From Bacteroidia bacterium (lineage in GTDB: Bacteria > Bacteroidota > Bacteroidia > J057 > JADKCL01): DNA of 64,000 nt. Location of the stretch: the NCBI GenBank assembly GCA_020635905.1, contig JACJYV010000008.1, positions 248,001-312,000 on the forward strand, in the 5' to 3' direction. Shown one piece after another: positions 1-8,736 of the stretch. Under the pieces are notes generated by a model. It saw only the letters and a list, made by a program, of their open reading frames with translations, did not search any database and was not told the DNA's origin. Position 1 is the stretch's first letter. Every line of letters begins with the position of its first letter. The translations under genes and the position numbers were made by a program.

Positions 1-2732
1 AAGGTACCAGCGTTGGCCGTGGTAACCACGATAAACTGGCTGGAGTCGCCCGTTGACCAGGTGTAAGAGGCATAGCCTGCACCCAGATCGAGAATCAATT
101 CTTCACCTGTACAAACCTCGCCATTGGGAGCCAGATTGCCCTGCACGATATTGGCCATGGTCACAGTACCTGATTCAGAAACTGTACAACCATAGGCATT
201 GCTTACCTCAACCCAGTACGTTCCGGGAGCATTTACAGTAATCATCTGATTGGTGCTGCCGTTGCTCCAAACATAGGTATAAGGCTCATTCCCGGCGGAT
301 CCTGCATCCAGCACGAACTCTGTGCCAAAGCAGACAACGGTATCGGGAATGTCATTGATCTGAATCTCAGGCGCCAGGGTAATCACCGCCTGATCACCCG
401 CGGTACAGCCATTCACGTCCGTCACCACGATGCCCACGGTGTTATCACCCGGCAGATTCACTACGTGAACAGGATTGGTGGACCCATCCTGCCAGGTCAC
501 GGAGGGATAGCCCAAAATCTGGAATACCTTCACGTCCGGATAGCACAGGGTGGTATCGGGTCCGAGATCAATGGATGGATTTGGATAAACCGTGGCTGAA
601 GTGGTATCGCCAGTGGTACATCCGTTTACATCCGTGACATGCACATAATAAAGGCCGGGAACACCTACGGTGATAAACTGGGCTGTCGAGCCCGTATTCC
701 AGGCATAATTGGCCCAGCCGGGTCCCGCGTCAATATTTTTCAGATCGCCATCGCAGAAGGCCAGATTGGGCCCCAGGTTCAGGCTGGGCTGCGGATAATT
801 GGCCATTACCACCGTGTCTGTGTCAGCACAGCCGTAGAAAGTGGAAACAATGGCAATGTAGGTACCCGGGGTGGTGGTATTCACAAACTGATTGGTGGAG
901 CCGTTGCTCCACTGATAATTGAGCAGGCCAGGGCCGGCATCCAGAAACACACTTTGCCCGGGGCAAACAGTCTTATCCGGCCCCAGATTGACAGTAGGAT
1001 TGGTCACCACGGTGACCACCGCGGTGTCGTTATTGGTACAACCTGTAATGTCCTGAATATGTACGGAATAACTTCCGCCATTTTTCACCCAGATGCTCGA
1101 AGCCGTACTACCTGTGTTCCACAGGTAAGACTGGAATAAAGGCCCTGCATCCAGCAGGGCAGAATCTCCATCACAAATGATGGTATCCACCCCGATAAAC
1201 AGCGAGGGTATGGGGACCGCATTAATCGTGGCCGTATCCGTACCCACACACCCGTTGGTATCAACCACGGTAACAAAGTACAGTCCCGGATTATTTACCT
1301 GTATGGATTGGGAGGAGGCCCCTGTATTCCAGGAGTAAAATATGTAACCCGGCCCCGCATCCAGCTGATAGACCCCGGTGGGACAGATGGACACATTGGG
1401 CCCCAGGTTGGGCGTAGGCGGCTGATTAACCACCAGGTCCATGGTGTCCTGTGCCGTACAACCCAGGGCGTCCGTCACCGTGACAATGTATTGAGTGGTC
1501 ACTACAGGGCTCACCTGCGGGTTCGACACGTTATTGGCCAGGTTCCAGTTGTAGCTGTACGGCCCCTGACCGCTGAAAGCGGTGGGGGCAGCGCCCAGGG
1601 TCACGGTGGCGCCCAGGCACACCTCCCAGTCAATGCCTGCATTGGCGTTCACAATGATGTTGGGATTTTCGGCCACGGTAATTTCAAATTCACCCATAGA
1701 ACCCGCGGTGGCGCCATCCACCACCAGCACATAACGGCCGGGGGCGCACAGTTCCCAATTGATCTCAGACACGTTTCCGCAGAAATTGTCGTTGGAGGTC
1801 ATGACCGTGCAGGTACTGTCGAGCAGGTACAGGTAGGAGTTGAAATTGGTGATAGAACCACATAAATAAGCCCTCAGCCCCATGGGCTGAGTGACAGTAA
1901 ATTCATAGAAAACATCGTTTCCAGGGCTGTTGGTGAAGTTATTTGAATAACAAACCGTGGAATTGTAATGAGAAAGCTGGGGCTGACCGGGGCCGATCGA
2001 ACCCAGATTGATGGCGTTATAGCAGCCCGTGCCGCGGGTGTATTGCCAGAATGACTCAATGTGGGGCTTATAATAATTGTTTGCCGGGCAGGTGCCCGTA
2101 AGGAAGCCATGGTCATTCCACTGACAGGGCGGGCCGGCGGCCCGGTAATTGATGCGGGTACGGAACGTATCCCCGTCGCAACGGATATCGTCTGATTCGT
2201 TGGCAAAAAGACAGCCAAAAATACAGCAACGCTGGCCTTCAAAGGTGCAGACATTACCTGTATTACAGTAGGTCAGACCGCCGTAAGGGGCAAAATCCGA
2301 AGGAATATCGTCTTCGAAGGCATCCAGTTTGATGTCGAATCCGCCCGGAACCTGAGAACCAAAGTAAGTGGAAAACAGGATCTGGTCGTTCCAGTCGTTG
2401 GAAAGCCCGGGAGGGTTGAACTGCTGAAAGTGGCAGGCGCCGCCTGACCAGTTGGCATTATCAAAGTCGCCGTAATCCCGGGCAAAGACCTTGAATGAAT
2501 ATTCATCCAATTCAACCGCTGGCGGGGTAAGACCTCCCAGGTTGATGGAGTTGTCCGACGGAGATGCGAGCGTCACGTTGACTTCCCGCAGACGGACCTT
2601 CAAAATCATGGGCCCATCGTTATATGAAAGCGGAGTTGCCTGAGCCTGAAGCTGATTTAATGCAAATTCCCCGGCAAGAACCAGGAGAAGGAGCAAGCAA
2701 GACGTAAATTTCACGGTAAAATTTTTACCCAT
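1..2732 (-). CDS. Large secreted protein with PPC-like domain and tandem Ig-like repeats (3' end outside window)
   Basis: One uninterrupted minus-strand frame runs from an ATG at 2732 to the window edge, giving about 910 codons with no stop, so the C-terminus is missing. Residues 1-30 form a signal peptide ending near LNQLQAQ. A cysteine-rich N-terminal region follows. A stretch at about 270-350 resembles a bacterial pre-peptidase C-terminal (PPC) beta domain (NDVFYEF, then RYVLVVDG). From about residue 357 there are eight tandem repeats of 70-75 residues, with LGPN/LGPD...C at the start, LDAGPG and W-NTG or W-SNG in the middle, and GxYxVxVTDxxGC at the end; the last is cut off. Such repeats occur in Bacteroidota adhesins and gliding-associated proteins, which usually end in a T9SS sorting domain. 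That ending is inferred, not seen. The function is probably adhesion or surface structure. Confidence 0.85.
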   Translation of the reverse strand, partial: MGKNFTVKFTSCLLLLLVLAGEFALNQLQAQATPLSYNDGPMILKVRLREVNVTLASPSDNSINLGGLTPPAVELDEYSFKVFARDYGDFDNANWSGGACHFQQFNPPGLSNDWNDQILFSTYFGSQVPGGFDIKLDAFEDDIPSDFAPYGGLTYCNTGNVCTFEGQRCCIFGCLFANESDDIRCDGDTFRTRINYRAAGPPCQWNDHGFLTGTCPANNYYKPHIESFWQYTRGTGCYNAINLGSIGPGQPQLSHYNSTVCYSNNFTNSPGNDVFYEFTVTQPMGLRAYLCGSITNFNSYLYLLDSTCTVMTSNDNFCGNVSEINWELCAPGRYVLVVDGATAGSMGEFEITVAENPNIIVNANAGIDWEVCLGATVTLGAAPTAFSGQGPYSYNWNLANNVSNPQVSPVVTTQYIVTVTDALGCTAQDTMDLVVNQPPTPNLGPNVSICPTGVYQLDAGPGYIFYSWNTGASSQSIQVNNPGLYFVTVVDTNGCVGTDTATINAVPIPSLFIGVDTIICDGDSALLDAGPLFQSYLWNTGSTASSIWVKNGGSYSVHIQDITGCTNNDTAVVTVVTNPTVNLGPDKTVCPGQSVFLDAGPGLLNYQWSNGSTNQFVNTTTPGTYIAIVSTFYGCADTDTVVMANYPQPSLNLGPNLAFCDGDLKNIDAGPGWANYAWNTGSTAQFITVGVPGLYYVHVTDVNGCTTGDTTSATVYPNPSIDLGPDTTLCYPDVKVFQILGYPSVTWQDGSTNPVHVVNLPGDNTVGIVVTDVNGCTAGDQAVITLAPEIQINDIPDTVVCFGTEFVLDAGSAGNEPYTYVWSNGSTNQMITVNAPGTYWVEVSNAYGCTVSESGTVTMANIVQGNLAPNGEVCTGEELILDLGAGYASYTWSTGDSSQFIVVTTANAGT

Positions 2733-2903
2733 AAACCTCAATAATTGATAAAAGAAGCGCCTAATATAAAAAATTAAGGATGTAATTCTAAACCCAATAA
2801 ATTCAGGGTTGTTAATTGCCCCCAATCCGATTCAATATAGGAATAAAAATTGGCAACAGGGCCATTAAAAGGGGAATTTTAACTTGCCTGAAGAGCAAAA
2901 AAA

Positions 2904-4070
2904 TCAATTCGCGGGAACTGTAAATCCTGTCAGGGGAACAATTTGCACACCCTGGTAATAATGTTTGATGATGCGGTCGTAATCCATGCCTGATTCTGAA
3001 AGAAAATAGGCTCCGTCCTGGCACATGCCCACTCCGTGGCCAAAACCCGCTCCCTCGACCATGAGCAAACTGCCAGATTCGTATAAATGAAAACGGGAGC
3101 TTTTGAGGCTGAACAGCCTTCTGACCTCCTCTCCCGAAACCACCAGTTTCGGGTCACCATTGAGCAAAACCTTTTTTACCCGGCCCGAAACGTCGGGAAC
3201 CACCTCAAAGCCAAGGGCTTCTGTCTTGTGGTATTCGCCCAGTTTCTGCAAAAAATCCCACTTGGTGACCACCAGGTGCCAGGCATGGTTGTTGAATCCT
3301 TCACAAAAATTGAAATCAGGAATGGAGCGCAGATACTCCACCTCACTGATCCACACATCTTCTGAATTGGCAGTAAATCCCCCGCAATTGGCCGAAAAAA
3401 CTGCTTCCACCAGTTGATTATCCCCAAAAACAATGACCTCATGGGTGGTTTCCTGCACTGCCTGATCAATCAGGGGAGCGGAATGAGCCAGTCCGTGATA
3501 CGCCTGACAATGGGTTTGATCGCACAGATCGTAACCTTCGCGGCCATGCTTGCCCTTGTGAGCCAGGGCATAGGTACGGGCCGAAACCGCCTGCACTTTG
3601 AAAAAATCAAGGGATTGGTGGTGACCAGCCTCGGCAAAAATCACACCCCGCACGTAATTTTCCAGATTGGCCACATTGATCAGCTGGAGTCGTCCGTCCA
3701 GAGCCCTCACTTCCAGATCGTTGGGATAGGTGCGATACTGGTCTTTGCGATAGGGAATTTCCAGATTAAAACGGGGAGCTTCGTCGTTCAGCCAGAACCT
3801 CACGGAAGGAAAGGGGCCAAAAACCTGTTCTCCAATGCGAAATTTCACCACATCACCCGCTGCTATCAGCTCTGCCCGCTGCAAATTTTCCATCCGTACC
3901 ACGGGCACAGGAAAGGAATCCCCCACATACACCACCACCTGATCCCCCAATGGCTGATACATGACCCGCTCAAGGCTCCTGCCCGGATTGATATTGATCC
4001 GTACTTCCTGGGCAGGCAGGCGCGAACAGGCCAAGCCCAGCAAAATGAGTATGAAAAGGGGCCATTTCAT
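2904..4070 (-). CDS. SpoIID/LytB-domain protein, secreted
   Basis: A 388-aa protein of the SpoIID/amidase-enhancer family, whose characterised members are lytic transglycosylases acting on denuded peptidoglycan glycan strands. I chose the ATG at 4070 because it begins a clean signal peptide (MKWPLFILILLGLACSRLPAQ would follow); an in-frame ATG at 4148 adds 26 residues that spoil it. Family signatures visible are RGVIFAEAGHHQ followed by KVQAVSARTYAL (the Glu matches the catalytic acid position), the CDQTHCQAYHG cysteine loop, SANCGG, and the C-terminal GFGHGVGMCQDGA motif followed by IIKHYYQGV. It stands alone between the repeat protein and the divergent ftsX operon. The sequence upstream of the start contains TAATTTTG, a possible -7 element. 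Bacteroidota do not sporulate, so a role in wall remodelling is likely. Confidence 0.88.
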   Translation of the reverse strand: MKWPLFILILLGLACSRLPAQEVRININPGRSLERVMYQPLGDQVVVYVGDSFPVPVVRMENLQRAELIAAGDVVKFRIGEQVFGPFPSVRFWLNDEAPRFNLEIPYRKDQYRTYPNDLEVRALDGRLQLINVANLENYVRGVIFAEAGHHQSLDFFKVQAVSARTYALAHKGKHGREGYDLCDQTHCQAYHGLAHSAPLIDQAVQETTHEVIVFGDNQLVEAVFSANCGGFTANSEDVWISEVEYLRSIPDFNFCEGFNNHAWHLVVTKWDFLQKLGEYHKTEALGFEVVPDVSGRVKKVLLNGDPKLVVSGEEVRRLFSLKSSRFHLYESGSLLMVEGAGFGHGVGMCQDGAYFLSESGMDYDRIIKHYYQGVQIVPLTGFTVPAN

Positions 4071-4350
4071 GGTAAAAAGCAAAATTACGGAAACCCTTTC
4101 TGCGACCGTCAGGAGATATGCACACTCCGGATTCTCATTTGTATGCATTAATCCACAATTTTACCCCTGATTTTACGGGTCCAACGAAAATTCCACCCCG
4201 TTTCAGCCATTCTGCCCTGAATTTTCTGACCTGAACCCACCATTTTGCCCGAAGACCTGATAAAAATTGCCTCAATTTTTGAGCACTTTTCGGGTGATGC
4301 GGTGCAAAACCCCTTTCCCGCGGTAGCTAAAATTTCCTCAATTTGCGCCC

Positions 4351-5235
4351 ATGAGCCAAAAATCCAGCTTCCTGACCCGCAAAACGAGAAGTACTTTCAT
4401 CACTTCCCTGGCCAGCATTTCCTTGTCTCTATTTTTCATGGGACTGATCGTGACCCTGGCCGTTTACGGAGATTACCTGCTCAAACAGGGTCTGGAAGAG
4501 TATAAAATGAATATCATGCTTTCTGACGAGGTGGGGCAGGAACGCATCAAACAGATGGAAAAGGAGATTGGGGGAAGGCCTTATGCCAAAGAAATTGATT
4601 TTACCAGCAAAGCAGAGGCGGCAAAAATATTTTCTGAAGATACTGAACAGGACCTGATGGCCATCATGGACGGTATCAACCCGTTGCGGGCCCACCTCAA
4701 CGTCAAGCTGAACGCCGAGTACACCCACATTGACAGCGTGAACAAGATCAATGCCGAACTGAAGCAATATCCTGAAATTGCGGAAGTGGTTTATCCCATT
4801 GAATATCTGCAGGACATCCGCCAGAATATCGGCCAATACATCAAAATAGCAATTGGAGTAGGGTTTCTGGTCATTTTAATTGCCTACTTTATAATATCTG
4901 GCACCATTCGTCTGGCTATTTTTTCCAAACGGCTGGTTATTCGTTCCATGCAATTAATCGGGGGGACCGCCCGTTTCATACGTAGCCCCTTCGTGAGAAT
5001 GGGGATGTGGCAGGGTTTCCTGGGCGGACTAATTGCGGACCTCATTCTTGTGGGACTCACGGTAAGTATAGGAAGGTTCTGGAGCGATTATGGCGACCTT
5101 GGAAAGCTGGTCACAACCCCGAAATTTCTGTTATTGTTATCAGGAATTGTTATATTCGGGACGATTTTGGGCTGGCTCAGCAGCCGCTTAGCCGTAAATC
5201 GCTTTTTAAATAAGAATTTGGACGAATTGATCTAA
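4351..5235 (+). CDS. ftsX: Cell division protein FtsX
   Basis: A 294-aa membrane protein with the FtsX layout: a short cytoplasmic N-terminus, a first membrane segment at about residues 22-44, a large periplasmic loop (about 45-165), and three further membrane segments. FtsX pairs with the ATPase FtsE at the division septum and transmits a signal to peptidoglycan hydrolases. No ftsE lies beside it, which is usual in this phylum. The gene heads a co-directional series (DUF3098, uppP, truB, ribF, hydrolase) with short gaps or overlaps, an order that recurs across Bacteroidota and supports the assignment. The start at 4351 gives the expected length. Confidence 0.93.
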   Translation: MSQKSSFLTRKTRSTFITSLASISLSLFFMGLIVTLAVYGDYLLKQGLEEYKMNIMLSDEVGQERIKQMEKEIGGRPYAKEIDFTSKAEAAKIFSEDTEQDLMAIMDGINPLRAHLNVKLNAEYTHIDSVNKINAELKQYPEIAEVVYPIEYLQDIRQNIGQYIKIAIGVGFLVILIAYFIISGTIRLAIFSKRLVIRSMQLIGGTARFIRSPFVRMGMWQGFLGGLIADLILVGLTVSIGRFWSDYGDLGKLVTTPKFLLLLSGIVIFGTILGWLSSRLAVNRFLNKNLDELI

Positions 5236-5245
5236 GATTCAAAAA

Positions 5246-5488
5246 ATGGACCAGAACTCAAGCGGAACTTCCCTGCCTCCTTTTGGAAAAATGAACTACA
5301 TTTTTGTGTTGGCAGGCGTTGCATTAATTGTCATTGGATATATCCTCATGGGGACCGAAAATTTTGTGGACGCCACCCAATTTTCCATTTCCCTCCATGT
5401 TTGCCCTTTCATCATCCTGGCTGGCTTTATTGCGGTGGGATACGGAATCATGATCAGACCCAAGGATTCCCAGACTTCCGGGCAATAA
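5246..5488 (+). CDS. DUF3098 small membrane protein
   Basis: An 80-aa protein with two predicted membrane helices (about residues 17-37 and 49-68), separated by a short loop containing ENFVDATQFS. It matches the DUF3098 family in length, hydrophobic pattern and the GTENF-type loop. It lies 10 bp after ftsX and 33 bp before uppP, the place DUF3098 genes occupy in other Bacteroidota. No biochemical function is known; the linkage suggests a role near cell division or envelope lipid recycling. Confidence 0.85.
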   Translation: MDQNSSGTSLPPFGKMNYIFVLAGVALIVIGYILMGTENFVDATQFSISLHVCPFIILAGFIAVGYGIMIRPKDSQTSGQ

Positions 5489-5521
5489 GCATCTGATTAT
5501 CCAGTACCCTATTCTTAATAC

Positions 5522-6325
5522 ATGGAATTAATTGAGGCGCTCCTGCTGGGCATTCTCCAGGGTTTGACGGAATATTTGCCCGTCAGCAGCAGCGGGCACC
5601 TGCAACTGGGCGCCGCCATGCTGGGCACTGAGTCCAGCGATAACCTCCTTTTTTCCGTTATTGTGCATGCCGCCACGGCCCTGAGTTCTGTGGTGATTTT
5701 CCGCAAGGAAATTCTTGATATCATCCGTGGCCTGCTCAAATTCACATGGAATGCCGAGACCCAGTATGCAGCCATGATCGTGGTCTCCATGATCCCCGTG
5801 GGCATCATTGGCGTCTTTTTCAAAGACGAAGTCAAGGCCCTTTTTGATGGGAACATCACCCTGGTGGGCGCCATGCTGTTTGTAACTGCGGCATTGCTCT
5901 TCTTTTCCTGGCTGGTTAAAGTCAATCACGACCAGGAAATCACCTTTGGCCGGGCCCTCATCATTGGCATTGCCCAGGCGATTGCCGTGCTGCCCGGGGT
6001 TTCCCGTTCGGGAGCCACCATTTCCACCGCCCTCATGATCAAAACTGACCGGGTCAAGGCGGCCCGCTTCTCCTTTCTCATGGTGATTCCCCCCATCATG
6101 GGCGAAGCCCTGCTCGATACCAAAGACCTGATCGAAGATCCTTCCAAATATTCGATTGATGCCCTGCCCCTTCTGGTGGGTTTCATTGCCGCCTTTGTGA
6201 CCGGGCTAATGGCCTGCAAAGCCATGCTTTCCATCGTCAATCAGGGTAAACTGCACTATTTTGGCTTTTATTGCATGGTAGTGGGCACCATTGCCCTGCT
6301 GGTTGGAACGGGAGTGATCGGATGA
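5522..6325 (+). CDS. uppP: Undecaprenyl-diphosphatase UppP (BacA family)
   Basis: A 267-aa integral membrane enzyme that dephosphorylates undecaprenyl diphosphate so the lipid carrier can be reused for peptidoglycan and polysaccharide synthesis. The family motifs are present: LTEYLPVSSSGHL near the N-terminus (residues about 16-28), including the catalytic E and S/H residues, and the second motif PGVSRSG near residue 160. The hydrophobic pattern and length are typical. The stop codon overlaps the truB start (ATGA at 6322-6325), which suggests translational coupling. Confidence 0.96.
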   Translation: MELIEALLLGILQGLTEYLPVSSSGHLQLGAAMLGTESSDNLLFSVIVHAATALSSVVIFRKEILDIIRGLLKFTWNAETQYAAMIVVSMIPVGIIGVFFKDEVKALFDGNITLVGAMLFVTAALLFFSWLVKVNHDQEITFGRALIIGIAQAIAVLPGVSRSGATISTALMIKTDRVKAARFSFLMVIPPIMGEALLDTKDLIEDPSKYSIDALPLLVGFIAAFVTGLMACKAMLSIVNQGKLHYFGFYCMVVGTIALLVGTGVIG

Positions 6326-7032
6326 AAGAGGTAAAGGACATGAACTTTGCCGAAGGGGAAATTCTGCTTTTCAATAAACCCAGAACCTGGTCATCCTTTG
6401 ATGTGGTGAGAAAGGTAAGGGGAGCAATGCGCTTCAAAAAGATCGGACATGCCGGCACCCTGGATCCGCTGGCCAGCGGTCTGCTTATTCTCTGCACGGG
6501 CCGCAAAACCAAACTGATACAAGGCATCCAGGATGCCGAAAAAGAATATGTGGCCACCATTGCCCTGGGAGCCACCACTGAATCCTACGATCTGGAACAT
6601 CCCCGCGAAAACGAAACGGACGTCAGTCACCTGACCCGGGAAATGATCGAAGCCAGAATGGCAGAATTTACGGGCGATATTCAACAGTTGCCGCCTGCCT
6701 TTTCTGCGATCAAAATCGGGGGCCAAAGGGCCTACGAATCGGCCCGCAAGGGTAAACCCAAGGAAATGCCGCCCCGTCAGGTCACGATCAGCAATTTTGA
6801 AATTCTTGAATTTCCCGGCCCTGAGCAATTTGTGGCCCGCATTAATTGTTCCAAGGGAACTTATATCCGCAGCCTGGCCCACGATTTGGGAAAGGCGCTG
6901 GGCGTGGGCGGCCACCTGGCAGGCCTGGTCCGAACCCGAATCGGGGATTATTCACTTGAAAATGCATGGGAAATTAGCGATTTTGCCGATAAACTAAACG
7001 CATTGCGCCCAGCTTCCCCCTCCCAAGAATGA
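6322..7032 (+). CDS. truB: tRNA pseudouridine(55) synthase TruB
   Basis: A 236-aa enzyme that converts U55 of the tRNA T-loop to pseudouridine. The hallmark GHAGTLDPLASG is present near residues 39-50, with the catalytic Asp in TLDP; other TruB features are NKPRTWSS, KEYVA and CSKGTYIRSLAHDLG. I place the start at the ATG at 6322, which overlaps the uppP stop; the longer in-frame form from 6271 would read deep inside uppP and adds residues unlike the family. An internal ATG at 6340 is also possible. It overlaps ribF by 4 bp (ATGA at 7029). Confidence 0.95.
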   Translation: MKEVKDMNFAEGEILLFNKPRTWSSFDVVRKVRGAMRFKKIGHAGTLDPLASGLLILCTGRKTKLIQGIQDAEKEYVATIALGATTESYDLEHPRENETDVSHLTREMIEARMAEFTGDIQQLPPAFSAIKIGGQRAYESARKGKPKEMPPRQVTISNFEILEFPGPEQFVARINCSKGTYIRSLAHDLGKALGVGGHLAGLVRTRIGDYSLENAWEISDFADKLNALRPASPSQE

Positions 7033-7964
7033 AGGTTTACCACTCCCTTGAATCCTTTAAGAAAAGTCCTGGCTCCGTTGCCACGATTGGCACCTTTGAC
7101 GGACTGCACCAGGGCCATCAGGTCATTCTGGACCGCCTCAAAGAGGTGGCCCGCGAAGTGGGGGGCGAAACGGTAATTATCAGCTTTCATCCCCATCCCC
7201 GCCTGGTTCTGTTTCCCGACGACAATCCCCTGCGCCTGCTCCATACCCTCGACGAAAAGATCGCCATGCTGGACAAGGCAGGGATCGATAAATTTCTGGT
7301 TATTCCGTTTACCCGCGAATTTTCCCGAACCACTTCTGACACCTTTATTGAGGATATTCTGGTCAAAACCGTGGGGATTGGCAAAATCATCATTGGCTAC
7401 GATCACCAGTTTGGCCGCGGACGGGAAGGTGGATTGAAAGAAATGATGCTGGGAGGAGAAAAATTCGGCTTTGAGGTGGAGGAAATTCCTGCGCATCAGA
7501 TAGATCACAACTCGGTTAGCAGCACCAAAATCCGGAATGCGCTGCTCGAAGGCAAGGTGGATGAAGCCTTTAAATATCTGGGTTACCATTATCAGCTCAG
7601 TGGCACAGTGGTTCACGGACAGGAAATGGGGCGAAAAATCGGATTTCCAACTGCCAATATTCAACCAGAAGGCAAATTAAAGCTTATCCCGGGAGATGGG
7701 GTTTACTGGGTGGAAGTGGAATGGGAAGGTCAGCATAAATTTGGCATGATGAATATCGGCCACAAGCCTACTGCAGGTGAGTTCAAGCGGTCGATCGAGG
7801 TCAATATTTTTGATTTTGAGGGAGATCTCTATGAAAAAAGGCTGACTGTGCATTTCCGCAAACGCATTCGTGATGAACAAAAATTCCCCGGTCTTGACGC
7901 CTTGAAAGCCCAGATTGCCCGGGACAAAGAAGCTTGTTTAAAACTCATTTCCCAGGAATCATGA
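7029..7964 (+). CDS. ribF: Bifunctional riboflavin kinase/FAD synthetase RibF
   Basis: A 311-aa enzyme that phosphorylates riboflavin to FMN and adenylylates FMN to FAD. The N-terminal FAD-synthetase domain carries GTFDGLHQGH (residues about 22-31) and the later S-T-K-I-R motif (SSTKIRNAL, near residue 165). The C-terminal riboflavin kinase domain has GRKIGFPTANI and VYWVEV. The start overlaps the truB stop and the end overlaps the next gene's start, again by 4 bp. truB-ribF linkage is common in bacteria. Confidence 0.96.
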   Translation: MKVYHSLESFKKSPGSVATIGTFDGLHQGHQVILDRLKEVAREVGGETVIISFHPHPRLVLFPDDNPLRLLHTLDEKIAMLDKAGIDKFLVIPFTREFSRTTSDTFIEDILVKTVGIGKIIIGYDHQFGRGREGGLKEMMLGGEKFGFEVEEIPAHQIDHNSVSSTKIRNALLEGKVDEAFKYLGYHYQLSGTVVHGQEMGRKIGFPTANIQPEGKLKLIPGDGVYWVEVEWEGQHKFGMMNIGHKPTAGEFKRSIEVNIFDFEGDLYEKRLTVHFRKRIRDEQKFPGLDALKAQIARDKEACLKLISQES

Positions 7965-8650
7965 AATCCCACCTGATTTTACTGCATGGCGCACTGGGCA
8001 GCCGTGCTCACTTTTCTCCCTGGATTCCCCTGCTGAAAGGCCATTTTGAAGTCCATACCTTCGATTTTCCCGGCCACGGAATGGCCCAGGTGGCCGAAGG
8101 AGGCTTCCATATGCAAGCCTTTGCGGATGCGCTGGTGCGCTATTGCGAAGAGTGGGGAATCACGGAAGCGAATGTTTTTGGGTACAGTATGGGCGGCTAC
8201 GCCGCCCTGGTGGCCGCCTCCCAAACACCCGGCCTCTTTCAACGGATCATGACCCTCGGCACCAAATTTGACTGGAATCCTGAGGGAGCAGCCCGTGAGG
8301 TGAAAATGCTGGATGCAGCCACCATTGAGGCAAAAGTACCCAAATTTGCCGCCGCCCTGGAAGCCACCCACCGGGTCACTGGCTGGCGCACGGTGCTTGA
8401 CCTGACTGCACAAATGATGCTTCAGTTAGGCCATCAGCCCCTGCTCAATAATGAAATTCTTGCCCAACTTGACCTTCCCGTACGGATATGCTTGGGCGAC
8501 CGCGACAATATGGTCAGCCTGAGCGAAAGCTCGGACGCTTTCAGGGCCCTGCCCAAAGGCGAATTCCAGGTTTTTCCTCAAACCTGGCACCCGATTGAGC
8601 GGGTGGATGCGCAGCGCATCTGCGACGCTATCCTCGAATTTTTCCCCTGA
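7961..8650 (+). CDS. Alpha/beta-fold hydrolase
   Basis: A 229-aa alpha/beta hydrolase. The start is set at 7961 (MKSHLILLHGALG), overlapping the ribF stop by 4 bp; a longer in-frame start at 7934 would overlap ribF more heavily. The oxyanion-hole motif is HGALGS, the nucleophile elbow is GYSMGGYAAL (Ser near residue 84), the acid is probably the Asp in LGDRDNM, and the base is the His in TWHPIE near the C-terminus. The substrate is unknown; a menaquinone-pathway (MenH-like) or general esterase role is possible but not shown. It is the last gene of the ftsX operon and faces a gene on the other strand. Confidence 0.85.
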   Translation: MKSHLILLHGALGSRAHFSPWIPLLKGHFEVHTFDFPGHGMAQVAEGGFHMQAFADALVRYCEEWGITEANVFGYSMGGYAALVAASQTPGLFQRIMTLGTKFDWNPEGAAREVKMLDAATIEAKVPKFAAALEATHRVTGWRTVLDLTAQMMLQLGHQPLLNNEILAQLDLPVRICLGDRDNMVSLSESSDAFRALPKGEFQVFPQTWHPIERVDAQRICDAILEFFP

Positions 8651-8681
8651 AAAATTGAACCCCGCACCTGGTGCGGGGTTC
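8650..8681 (-). terminator. Rho-independent terminator of the M43 peptidase gene
   Basis: Perfect inverted repeat GAACCCCGCACC / GGTGCGGGGTTC at 8657-8681 (12-bp arms around one base). Read on the minus strand it is followed by a run of five T residues, the form expected for a terminator of the gene ending at 8737. On the plus strand no T-run follows, so termination of the ftsX operon here would be weaker. Confidence 0.75.
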
Positions 8682-8736
8682 GACTTCAAAAAACCGTGTT
8701 AGCGGTGTTATTATTTTCGGGTTAACCCGGAGGTGA

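Noticed and set aside
639..1865. Plus-strand frames of 166 and 185 codons opposite the large repeat protein
   Set aside because: They are antisense shadows of the repeated Ig-like gene; the minus frame is unbroken for 910 codons with a signal peptide and domains.
3414..4151. Plus-strand 245-codon frame opposite the SpoIID gene
   Set aside because: It has no family resemblance and lies wholly antisense to a gene with clear SpoIID motifs.
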